A stretch of 35,412 nt of DNA from Fibrobacter sp. (GTDB lineage Bacteria > Fibrobacterota > Fibrobacteria > Fibrobacterales > Fibrobacteraceae). A model generated the notes under the pieces. That model was not told where the DNA came from, made no database searches, and saw only the letters and a list, made by a program, of their open reading frames with translations. Below are positions 18,613 to 27,800 of the stretch, in pieces (positions within the stretch are counted from its first letter, which is position 1; each line of letters opens with the position of its first letter). The position numbers and the translations under genes were made by a program. The stretch is from NCBI GenBank assembly GCA_017520105.1, contig JAFWRL010000057.1:1-35412 (forward strand), read 5' to 3'.

Positions 18613-19905
18613 TTATTCCGGAGCATCGAACGAGGTCGGAATGTGCGGCGTATCCGGGTCATTATGGATGAACGAGAATCCGCTAATCTTGCCCGTCTCA
18701 GGATCACGCGTCCCGGTCTGTACCTGACCATACATACTTGTCGTAGAGCCTGTGTGCAAGAACGTATTGTTGTGAATCATCATATAGTAGCCGTAAACGT
18801 CCCAGGTGCCCGACTTGAGTTCGACTCTCTTTGAGCCTTCGAATGCTTCCAGCTTGGAAGTTCCGTCGGCTTTCAACGTAAATGTCCAATAGATACCGTC
18901 TTTAGTCGCCACCCATTCGCCGGCAAAATCTTTGGCATCTTCGTAATCGTACTCGACATCTTCAACCGTACAGTCCATGCTCTCGCCATTGTACGCCGTA
19001 ATCGTATTGCTAGAATCCACGGAATAGGTGAACAACGTACGAATCTCCCCCGCATAGTAGAGCGGGATCATCAACAGCGTGCTGCGCTGGACATCATAGT
19101 GGCCAGCATGCCAACTCACCACTTTGTCATCAACCGACGTTTCATAGATATACGAACTATCGAAGAACTTGAAGGTCCTCGTAGAATCGCCATCGGCACA
19201 TTCATAGATTTTCTTCTGAATCGCCTCAGCCTTGGAAACTTTGCCCTTCGGAACAGCAACACTAGCCTTGATGGCTTCGCTGTAATCGCCTCCGTCTACA
19301 GAGTACAAAATTATGTCATCTTCATCGGCATTATCGCCTTCTTTGACCACGAACGAAATCTTGAAGCCGACCTTACATTTATCCACAATCTTTTGAGCTG
19401 CATCGGTTGTGGAATACCGCAAGCCAGTTCCCAAGCCATTATCAATATAAAAACTTACCACACCACCTGCAAAATCCGTATAGGTGACTACCCACAATTC
19501 GTCCGGAATGCGGAGGGCAAAAACGCCCTGCTTGCTGCCGGTCGACAGGTAGACCGTCTGGTCGAACAGTTTGAGTTCGTAGTTCTTCTGTAAATCGGTG
19601 AGTTTCGCGGCACGGGTCCCTTCCGGAAGCACTATCGAAGATGAAGAAACTTCAGAAGACGAAGACTTCGGGGATTCGCTCGAAGAGGACTTGGAATCTT
19701 CTTTCGCAGAAGAAGAAGACTTCCCTGAAGATTTTTCACTGGACGAGGACTTGCCACCTTTCTTGGACGAAGAAGACTTGACGTCCTTTTCGGAAGAAGA
19801 GGATTCTTCGGAAGAAGGGTCTGCAGAAGTGGAAGAACTGTCATCGCCGCAAGCAGCAAACATAAACGTCGATAAAATCAAGAGTGCAAGGAATTTATTT
19901 TTCAT
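18613..19905 (-). CDS. Serine-linker lipoprotein, Fibrobacter style (430 aa)
   Basis: The signal peptide ends in a lipobox (FAAC, Cys19), so the protein is lipid-anchored, probably in the outer membrane. Residues about 22-92 are a low-complexity linker of serine runs broken by Glu, Asp and Lys, a style well known for Fibrobacter surface lipoproteins. The C-terminal about 110 residues (AGEWVATKDGIYWTFTLKADGT...SGTWDVYGYYM) resemble a lipocalin-like beta-barrel fold. Middle segments are unassigned. The start ATG 19905 has no ribosome site but a very good promoter ends 6 bases upstream, so the mRNA may be leaderless. It converges with the glycosyltransferase-like gene. Substrate unknown. Confidence 0.85.
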   Translation of the reverse strand: MKNKFLALLILSTFMFAACGDDSSSTSADPSSEESSSSEKDVKSSSSKKGGKSSSSEKSSGKSSSSAKEDSKSSSSESPKSSSSEVSSSSIVLPEGTRAAKLTDLQKNYELKLFDQTVYLSTGSKQGVFALRIPDELWVVTYTDFAGGVVSFYIDNGLGTGLRYSTTDAAQKIVDKCKVGFKISFVVKEGDNADEDDIILYSVDGGDYSEAIKASVAVPKGKVSKAEAIQKKIYECADGDSTRTFKFFDSSYIYETSVDDKVVSWHAGHYDVQRSTLLMIPLYYAGEIRTLFTYSVDSSNTITAYNGESMDCTVEDVEYDYEDAKDFAGEWVATKDGIYWTFTLKADGTSKLEAFEGSKRVELKSGTWDVYGYYMMIHNNTFLHTGSTTSMYGQVQTGTRDPETGKISGFSFIHNDPDTPHIPTSFDAPE

Positions 19906-19911
19906 ACGTCA

Positions 19912-19940
19912 AATATAGTTTATCCAAAACGTTTTTTCAA
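19912..19940 (-). promoter_or_regulatory. Promoter of the serine-linker lipoprotein
   Basis: TTGAAA (19935-19940) and TATATT (19912-19917) lie on the minus strand with a 17-base spacer, the optimal sigma70 layout. Only 6 bases separate the -10 element from the ATG, so the transcript should start at or next to the start codon. Confidence 0.7.
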
Positions 19941-19941
19941 C

Positions 19942-19971
19942 AAAAAAATCACCCCGCTCGACTGAGCGGGG
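19942..19971 (-). terminator. Terminator downstream of GAPDH
   Basis: CCCCGCTC (19952-19959) and GAGCGGGG (19964-19971) pair around a 4-base loop; on the minus strand the stem is followed by TGATTTTTTT. It ends the gap gene transcript before the promoter of the lipoprotein. Confidence 0.85.
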
Positions 19972-19990
19972 CTTAAACTTTTTAGCGGAG

Positions 19991-20017
19991 GTGCGGATAT
20001 CTAAGTTGCGTCCGCAC
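19991..20017 (-). other. Second hairpin in the GAPDH 3' untranslated region
   Basis: GTGCGGA (19991-19997) and TCCGCAC (20011-20017) form a 7-base stem with a 13-base loop between the GAPDH stop and the terminator. It has no T-run. It may protect the mRNA 3' end. Confidence 0.5.
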
Positions 20018-20040
20018 CACTAACACTAATCGAGCCTAAA

Positions 20041-21363
<1,323 letters not shown>

Positions 21364-22899
21364 ATGACGTATTCAATTAAGGGATTTTCTCTTTTTGCGT
21401 GTTCTATCGCATTTCTGGGCACCCTTGCCGGTGCAGCAACAATAAACGTAAACATGGACAAAGAATACCAGCGCATCAGCGGATTTGGTGCCGCATCGGC
21501 ATGGGCAGGTTCCATCACCGACAAGAATGCCGCGTACCTTTGGGATTCCACTAGTGGCGCCGGATTTACGCTGCACCGCATCCGCATCGCCCCAGACGGC
21601 ACCACCTCCGAAACGAGTATCGCCAAAAAAGCAAGTGAATACGGAGTCAAAGTCTGGGCCGCCCCGTGGACTTCCAGATACACCGTAAATTACGACGGCA
21701 ACAAAAAGCACCTGGATTTCAATCACGCCCAGGACTGGGCCAACACTATCTTAAAGTTTACGCAAGACATGAGGAAGGCTGGAGTAAACCTATACGCAAT
21801 TTCATCGCAAAACGAGCCCGACGGCACCGGCGACAACCACTACGAACCCAACGAATTGGCACGCTGGGTCGGCGACTACCTTGGCCCCACCCTCGATACC
21901 ACGGGCATCAAAATCATTGGCACCGAAGCCATCAACTGGTACGGATTCCCCAATTACAAAAAAGCCTTCTTCAACAACCCCGCCGCCATGAAATACACGG
22001 ACATTTTTGCAACGCACGAATATGGCGGAGACCCGGCTGCCTACCCCGAAATCCACGAAGCCGGCAAGGAATTCTGGGAAACCGAAGTCTATGATCTTGG
22101 AAGCAACAAGGAAGACGTGGGTATGGGAAGTGCACTCCGCGTTGCAAACATGATTCACGACGCCCTAACTATTGCGAACATGAATGCCTGGCATTTCTGG
22201 TGGATTTATTCCTGCAGCGAACCCAGCTGCGGCAACGGGGCCATTTGGCCGCAAGGACAAGGGAGCCCCGACAACGTAGAACCCACCAAGCGACTCTGGG
22301 TCATGGGAAACTACAGCCGCTTTGCACGACCCGGCGCGAGGAGAATCGATGCTACCAAGAATCCCGAAAGAGATGTAAAGGTCACCGCCTACCGTGACAC
22401 CCTCAAGACGAAAATCGCAGTCGTCATTCTCAATTCCAAGAACGAGGAATTCAAGGCTGACTTTGACTTCGGAAAAACAAAAATTGGAAGCTTCAAGCCC
22501 TACATCACCGACGACAAGAGCAACCTCAAGGAAGGAAGCGAAGTCAAGGTTGACGGAACAAAGTGCAGTTACAGCGTCCCGGCCCGCAGTGCAACGACCG
22601 TCGAATTCGTTCTGTGGCAAGAGCCAAAGGTAGAAACGCCCCCCGATACGGCAAAGAGCGACACCAACCACGTCAATACCACGGATTCTACAGCATCAAT
22701 TACCTTCGGGAAACTTTCAGTACCCCAAAGTTTCCAAAGCACATATAAAGTATTTAGCCCGCTCGGAGCGTTTATCGGCGAATTCCAGGCCGAACATATC
22801 AGCGAACTCCGCAACGCCATGACAAACGCAGGCTTAAGCCGCGGCATCTATATGGTCAAATACGGCAATGCAAAAACGCAACAAATAATTTTGAAATAG
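21364..22899 (+). CDS. Secreted GH30 (subfamily 8-like) xylanase with type IX-style tail
   Basis: The 511-residue protein has a signal peptide (about 1-24) and a catalytic domain of about 400 residues. ISGFGAASAWAG, LHRIRIAPDG, the acid/base Glu151 in SSQNEPDG and the nucleophile Glu241 in WETEVYD match GH30 retaining xylanases, as do RFARPGARRIDATKNP and the C-terminal beta domain. The loop after HFWWIYS lacks the RRxYG motif that subfamily 8 glucuronoxylanases use to grip glucuronic acid. A Pro/Thr/Asp linker (about 420-440) leads to a 65-residue tail (VFSPLGAFIGEF...GIYMVKYGNAKTQQIILK) like that of the giant protein. ATG 21364 is chosen because GGGAGG lies 4 bases upstream. It should cleave beta-1,4-xylan outside the cell. 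Confidence 0.92.
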   Translation: MTYSIKGFSLFACSIAFLGTLAGAATINVNMDKEYQRISGFGAASAWAGSITDKNAAYLWDSTSGAGFTLHRIRIAPDGTTSETSIAKKASEYGVKVWAAPWTSRYTVNYDGNKKHLDFNHAQDWANTILKFTQDMRKAGVNLYAISSQNEPDGTGDNHYEPNELARWVGDYLGPTLDTTGIKIIGTEAINWYGFPNYKKAFFNNPAAMKYTDIFATHEYGGDPAAYPEIHEAGKEFWETEVYDLGSNKEDVGMGSALRVANMIHDALTIANMNAWHFWWIYSCSEPSCGNGAIWPQGQGSPDNVEPTKRLWVMGNYSRFARPGARRIDATKNPERDVKVTAYRDTLKTKIAVVILNSKNEEFKADFDFGKTKIGSFKPYITDDKSNLKEGSEVKVDGTKCSYSVPARSATTVEFVLWQEPKVETPPDTAKSDTNHVNTTDSTASITFGKLSVPQSFQSTYKVFSPLGAFIGEFQAEHISELRNAMTNAGLSRGIYMVKYGNAKTQQIILK

Positions 22900-22962
22900 C
22901 CCGGCAAAGCCGCATTCAAGTAAATATAAGTTAACACAGAACGTTAAAAGTAAAATTATTGA

Positions 22963-22991
22963 GCATTGCTTACGAAGCAATGCCTTTCTTA
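22963..22991 (+). terminator. Terminator after the GH30 gene
   Basis: GCATTGCTT (22963-22971) and AAGCAATGC (22975-22983) form a perfect 9-base stem with a 3-base loop, followed by CTTTCTT. It separates the GH30 gene from the promoter of the next gene. Confidence 0.65.
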
Positions 22992-23021
22992 TATAGACAC
23001 GAAAGACGAAATTAAAAATTC

Positions 23022-23027
23022 TATATT
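23022..23027 (+). promoter_or_regulatory. -10-like TATATT close to a start codon
   Basis: TATATT ends 8 bases before the ATG at 23036 and no Shine-Dalgarno sequence is present. This has the same layout as at 1845 and 34249. Confidence 0.4.
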
Positions 23028-23035
23028 CTAAAACA

Positions 23036-26000
23036 ATGAATAAGTCGTTTTTTAATTCCCGCTCTAGCCTTTGTGCATCCCTTTTCGGGCTCTTTTTCCT
23101 CATTTCTTGTGCCAGCAACACCCCCGAGGTGAACACCAATCCCTCGCAGAACGTTTCTGAATCGACCGAGACTCCTTCTTATTACGAAGACGAAGCCTCC
23201 GATATAGATTATACGTCCGAAACTACGGTAGTCCCCAAGGCTACTGGCGGTACAATAGAAACAGACGGTTACACGTTTACCGCACCAGACAACGGATGGA
23301 CAGTCATCGGCGGCGAAGACAATGCCCCTTACGAGTTCTACAATCCGCAAACCGGACGCCGCGCCGTTCTTGTCGAGGTGACGCTCCCCGAAGGCGAACC
23401 GCAACGCCTTATGGATCGCGCCCAAATAGAAATGCAGTCGTTCGAATCGAGCGGCAAGAAGGCGACGCTCTCCGAGACGTACCCCGAAGAAGCTTTCGGC
23501 ACGACGGGCGCGTTCTTCGACATCGCAGGCAAACGATACGATACGCCTTACGAAGCGGTCGGTCTGGTCACTGGCGCCGGGAACCGCATTTTTACGCTCA
23601 CGCTTTCGGCCAATGACGTACAACTTCCTGCAGGCGCCCTCAAGCAGGAATGGAAGGATTTCTTTGCGTCCTTCAAACTCAAGGATGTCGTGAAAGAAGC
23701 CGTCTCGGAACTTTCCGCCGAACGCATCACGCAATACACTAGCGCCGACCTCGGTTACACCTGGAGCACAAAGGACACGCTTTGGCATAACTGGACAGGA
23801 GTCGCACGCCAGAACGAAGACCCGGACTTGGTACTCTCCAACAAGAGCGAAGACATTTCGTTGTTCGTCTACGGCGCCATCGTCCCGAGCGAAGAAGTCG
23901 GCCAACAGGACATGTTCAAGGTGCTCCTCAGCCGTCTCGGGCTTTCGCTTAACGAACCGTCCATCGAAGTCCAGCGCGTGAAAGTCGGTGACCGCTACGC
24001 CCAGGAATTTACGCTTACGCGAGTCATCAACAAGTTTGACTTTTATTATACAGGCCGCTATTATTACGATAACGGACGCGGCATCCTCATCGCCACCTGG
24101 ACACAGGGCATCAACAAGAAGAAATACGCCTCGGTGATGAAAAACGCCATCGAGGGTCTCAAGGTCGGAGCGAAACCGGAACAGGCTAGCGACGAAGAAG
24201 CCCGCAAAAAACAGAACAAGTTCAACGCAGCCGTCATGAGCCAGGTGGGTATTCTCCGTTTGCTCGAAGACCAACCGTTTGTCGCCCTCAGCTATTTCGA
24301 GCGCGCCAACAAGATGGACCCGGAAGAACCGCTCTACCTCATCAACTGCGGATTCGTCTATCAGATGAAGGAACTTTACGGCCCGGGCATCAGCTATTTC
24401 ACTAGCCAGATGGATCTCGTGCGCAAAAACGGCAAGTTGCTCTCGATTCTTGGCGAAATGTACGAAGCGCTGTTCGATTACGGACACGCCCGCGAATGTG
24501 CCGAAGGAGCCCTCCGCTACACACCCAACAATCCGGAATACGTCATCAACTTGAGCGACGCCCTCTGGGGTCTTGGACAGCGTCACCAGTCCCTTATCGT
24601 CGTGCAAAGGCTTTACGATACGCAGCCAAGCTCCCGCCTCGGCGTCTATCTCGCCAAGACCTACATGGGACTTGACCAGTACGCCGAAGCGGTCGATATC
24701 CTTTACGCCATCCGCGGTCGCTTCGGCATGAGCAAGGAACTCGGCGAAACCCTCATGGACGCCCTCATGTTCCTCGGACGTTACGAAGAAGCCCGCGCGA
24801 TTAGCGAAGAGACGCTCGCCAAGGCCAAAAACGACTACAAGATTTGGACGATGCACGGCAAGATTCTCTTCTACAGCCGCAATTACCGCGATGCCGAAAA
24901 GGCGCTCACCAAGGCGCTCGCCCTCAAGCCGGACAACGAAGACGCCAAGAGTTTCCTCTCTGCGACCAAGGCTTACCTTGGCAAGGCGGACAACCGTACG
25001 CTCCAGAAGCCGATTACCCCGGTTGAAGAACGCACCGCCGACCTGAAATCGCTCCTCCGTCCGCAGGCCAAGAAAGCGGCCACCGAAGGAGACTTCCCTG
25101 CCGTCATCCATTATCAAAAAGAAGCTCTCAAGGCCGAAAAAGGCGCCAACTGGGTCCGCAGCGAAGAAATGTTGCTCGAAATTCTGGACCAGCGCGGAGC
25201 AGCCATCTATCGCGAATTCACGTTCGACTTTTTGCCGGGCTTCGACCGCATTTATCTAAACGCCCTCGAAGTCTATGACAGCAACTGGAAGCTCAAACAG
25301 AAGGCCTCGCTGAACGGCGCCTATATTACATACGCCACAGAAATCGGCGGCGGCAACGAAAGCCAAACGGCGCATTTCCCACTTTCCGAGATTGCTCCGG
25401 GTGACTTTATCTACATGCAGTTCAGCCGCACGAACCTAGAAAACAAGGGCATGATTCCTTATACCAACTACGAAAGCAGCCGTGACGTGCCCGTCGGGGA
25501 ATCCGTATTCCGCATTTACGCCGACACCACACGCTTTGTCACCGAAGAATACGGTCCGCTCCAGAAGACGACATTCAAGGGCGGCATCGAATGGAAGATT
25601 GAAAACCCGGTTATCGTCCGCAAGGAACTCTACATGCCAGTCTATCGCGACTTCGGTGCCGGCCTCATGCTCACGGGCAAGCAGGAATGGCGCGATGTGG
25701 GCGACGATTACCAGAACCTCATCAGCCACCAGTTCAAGCAGGCCGTCAAGGTACGCGAACAAGCGTTTGAAGTGCGCGGCAACAAGATTGGCGACGAGGC
25801 CGTCAAGGCGATTATCAACTTTGTCCGTCACGACATCCGTTACCGCGACGTGCGTTTCGGCGGCCACAGCCTGATTCCGCAGACCGCAGAAGTGACCCTC
25901 AAGGAACACCGCGGCGACTGCAAGGACATGGCGCTTTTGCTCAAGGACATGCTCGAAGCCATTGGCGTGAAGAGTTACCTCACGGCCATCCACCTGACCG

Positions 26001-26842
26001 AAGAAGGATTCTTGAACTTGCCGACCATCCAGCAGTTCAACCACATGATTCTCTACATTCCGAAGCAGGGTAAGATTAGCGAACGCTGGGTCGATGCCAC
26101 CGACAAGACAGGAAACGACCGTCCGGTTCCGCTCGACATGGAAGGCAAGGTCGCACTCGTCATTGACGGAGACCAAAGCCATGTGGTCACGACGCCGATT
26201 CTCGAGGACAACCAGGAACATCAAATCGCAATCCAGCACGACCTCTTTATCGGCGAAAACGGCAAATGCGAGTTCCGCGATTCCGTGCAGCTCCAGGGCA
26301 AGTTCGCAAGCGCCATCCGCAACAAGTTCTTTGGCCGCGAAGTCAAGGAACAGGAAAAACTCTTGGAACAGTTCCTCGCCGCAGGCGTGCCTGACGTAAG
26401 CATAGGCAACATTCGCATCGAGAACCTCGACCAGTTCAACAAGCCGCTCATCATCGTGAACACGTACGTTTCGAAGGGATACTTCGGGCAGGGCGGTTCC
26501 GAACTCAAGGGACGGTTCCCGAACGTCTGGGAACGTAGCCTGTTCAAGCTCCCGAAGGTCGCCAAGCGCCACCACCCCATCCGCATGCCGCACGAAACGC
26601 AGTTCAGCTTCAAGCTGAACATCAAGGCTGCAAATGGTCACTCGGCAACGCTTACAGAAGCAAAGCCGCTCAACCGCGCCCCAGATTACGTGAGCTTCGA
26701 AAAGCAACCGAAATCCAAGACGTCTAGCGGCATCAAGTGGACCACGTTCGCACTCTACGCCGATCCGACCGAATACGAAAAAATCCGCGAGGAATGGAAT
26801 TACTTGTTGAGTGAAACCAGCCCGATGATTACGGTGAGGTAA
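23036..26842 (+). CDS. Large lipoprotein with TPR repeats, DUF3857-like region and transglutaminase-like domain (1268 aa)
   Basis: A lipobox (LISC, Cys25) predicts lipid anchoring. Residues about 70-380 hold two domains of unknown type. Residues about 390-650 are TPR repeats (for example YFERANKMDPEEPLYLINCG and ALTKALALKPDNEDA). Residues about 700-880 resemble DUF3857, and a transglutaminase-like cysteine-protease fold follows with the full triad: Cys962 in RGDCKDMA, His1003 in QFNHMI and Asp1020 in WVDATD. Proteins with DUF3857 plus transglutaminase domains occur in many Gram-negative bacteria, but the substrate is unknown; the lipid anchor and TPRs suggest a scaffold at the envelope. The long open frames on the opposite strand are shadows of this gene. 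Confidence 0.88.
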   Translation: MNKSFFNSRSSLCASLFGLFFLISCASNTPEVNTNPSQNVSESTETPSYYEDEASDIDYTSETTVVPKATGGTIETDGYTFTAPDNGWTVIGGEDNAPYEFYNPQTGRRAVLVEVTLPEGEPQRLMDRAQIEMQSFESSGKKATLSETYPEEAFGTTGAFFDIAGKRYDTPYEAVGLVTGAGNRIFTLTLSANDVQLPAGALKQEWKDFFASFKLKDVVKEAVSELSAERITQYTSADLGYTWSTKDTLWHNWTGVARQNEDPDLVLSNKSEDISLFVYGAIVPSEEVGQQDMFKVLLSRLGLSLNEPSIEVQRVKVGDRYAQEFTLTRVINKFDFYYTGRYYYDNGRGILIATWTQGINKKKYASVMKNAIEGLKVGAKPEQASDEEARKKQNKFNAAVMSQVGILRLLEDQPFVALSYFERANKMDPEEPLYLINCGFVYQMKELYGPGISYFTSQMDLVRKNGKLLSILGEMYEALFDYGHARECAEGALRYTPNNPEYVINLSDALWGLGQRHQSLIVVQRLYDTQPSSRLGVYLAKTYMGLDQYAEAVDILYAIRGRFGMSKELGETLMDALMFLGRYEEARAISEETLAKAKNDYKIWTMHGKILFYSRNYRDAEKALTKALALKPDNEDAKSFLSATKAYLGKADNRTLQKPITPVEERTADLKSLLRPQAKKAATEGDFPAVIHYQKEALKAEKGANWVRSEEMLLEILDQRGAAIYREFTFDFLPGFDRIYLNALEVYDSNWKLKQKASLNGAYITYATEIGGGNESQTAHFPLSEIAPGDFIYMQFSRTNLENKGMIPYTNYESSRDVPVGESVFRIYADTTRFVTEEYGPLQKTTFKGGIEWKIENPVIVRKELYMPVYRDFGAGLMLTGKQEWRDVGDDYQNLISHQFKQAVKVREQAFEVRGNKIGDEAVKAIINFVRHDIRYRDVRFGGHSLIPQTAEVTLKEHRGDCKDMALLLKDMLEAIGVKSYLTAIHLTEEGFLNLPTIQQFNHMILYIPKQGKISERWVDATDKTGNDRPVPLDMEGKVALVIDGDQSHVVTTPILEDNQEHQIAIQHDLFIGENGKCEFRDSVQLQGKFASAIRNKFFGREVKEQEKLLEQFLAAGVPDVSIGNIRIENLDQFNKPLIIVNTYVSKGYFGQGGSELKGRFPNVWERSLFKLPKVAKRHHPIRMPHETQFSFKLNIKAANGHSATLTEAKPLNRAPDYVSFEKQPKSKTSSGIKWTTFALYADPTEYEKIREEWNYLLSETSPMITVR

Positions 26843-27070
26843 GACGAAAGAACGCCGCTACGCGGCTACAGACGAGAGACGAAAGATTATAGTTTGGCAG
26901 CGAAGCTGCGACTTTTCCTCTCTCGTCTTTGCTCTTCAAGCCAAGACTGGTCGGCTCAGCAATGTATACGCAAGCGTATTCGCTGCATTCGCCTCTCTCG
27001 TCTTTCGACTACCAGCGAAGCGATCTCTCGTCTAATATGACCATTGACTAACAACCATTGACCAACAACT
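26843..27070. repeat. Spacer with repeated TCTCTCGTCT units and small hairpins
   Basis: TCTCTCGTCT occurs at 26919-26928, 26994-27003 and 27024-27033, and inverted as AGACGAGAGA at 26870-26879. Small hairpins GCCGC/GCGGC (26854-26866) and GCAGC/GCTGC (26897-26909) lie between them, and ACCATTGAC[T/C]AACAAC is repeated just before the next gene. No open frame of note is present. Confidence 0.6.
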
Positions 27071-27718
27071 ATGCGAGCATTAATTCTCTCCGATATTCAC
27101 GGTTCGGCCTTGGCCGCAAGGCAGGCGTTAACGTTCTTTGAAAAGTTCAACTGCGACAAGATTTTCTTGCTCGGCGATACGCTCTACCACGGTCCGAGGA
27201 ACCCGCTCCCTGCAGGACACGGCCCCATGGGCGTCGTCGAAGCGCTTGCCCCGTACAAAGACCATATTGTCGCCGTCCGCGGCAACTGCGATGCCGAAAT
27301 AGATTTGATGATGCTCGACTTCCCCATCGAAAACGAATACAAGGTCGTCGAAGATTGCGGATTCCATCTGTTCCTTAGCCACGGACACATCTATATACCG
27401 GAATGTTTCCCGCGAAACGCGCTCGAAAGCATCGAATCGACTGGCGCCGCCCAGTCCGCAGAATTCGACGTTGCCGCAAAACAAAAGCCACAAATCGATG
27501 TTTATTTATACGGCCACACGCACATCTGGAAGCTCGAAAAGAACTTCCGTGACGTGCTCATCGTGAATCCAGGCTCCACGAGCCTCCCGAAAGGCGGAAA
27601 CCCGCCCACATTTGGATTCTACGAAAGCACCCCCGCCTCAGCAAACGAACCCGCACACGCCAAGTTCAGCATCCACAAGCTCGAAGACGGCACAGAACTT
27701 GCGGCATTGGCTATTTAA
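27071..27718 (+). CDS. YfcE-type metallophosphoesterase
   Basis: The 215-residue cytoplasmic protein belongs to the small calcineurin-like phosphodiesterases (YfcE/MJ0936). The dimetal site is complete: Asp8 and His10 (SDIHG), Asp36 (LLGDTLYHG), Asn72 (RGNCD), His104 (LSHGH) and the GHTH motif near residue 150, followed by NPGS. Such enzymes hydrolyse phosphodiesters, and the true substrate is usually unknown. YfcE itself is about the same length (184 residues). No ribosome site is seen before ATG 27071. It is separated from its upstream neighbour by a repeat-rich spacer and is followed by a palindromic element. Confidence 0.9.
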   Translation: MRALILSDIHGSALAARQALTFFEKFNCDKIFLLGDTLYHGPRNPLPAGHGPMGVVEALAPYKDHIVAVRGNCDAEIDLMMLDFPIENEYKVVEDCGFHLFLSHGHIYIPECFPRNALESIESTGAAQSAEFDVAAKQKPQIDVYLYGHTHIWKLEKNFRDVLIVNPGSTSLPKGGNPPTFGFYESTPASANEPAHAKFSIHKLEDGTELAALAI

Positions 27719-27733
27719 TGATATGAGACGGAG

Positions 27734-27757
27734 ATGCCCGATCCAGTCGGGCATGAC
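27734..27757 (+). repeat. Palindromic element with GAC tail (intergenic copy)
   Basis: ATGCCCGA (27734-27741) and TCGGGCAT (27747-27754) are perfect 8-base arms around a 5-base loop, followed by GAC. The same build is seen inside the gene at 4089. It lies just after the phosphoesterase stop. Confidence 0.7.
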
Positions 27758-27800
27758 AATGCTATAAAAGCCGTATCGTTTTTTTTCTTACATTTTAGCC

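Noticed and set aside
23021..25117. 698-codon open frame on the minus strand
   Set aside because: It lies fully opposite the TPR/transglutaminase lipoprotein, whose motifs and lipobox are clear. The antisense product is repetitive Val/Leu/Phe/Glu/Arg text without any motif, as expected from codon bias.
25436..26707. 423-codon open frame on the minus strand
   Set aside because: Antisense to the catalytic part of the same lipoprotein gene; no motif, no ribosome site.
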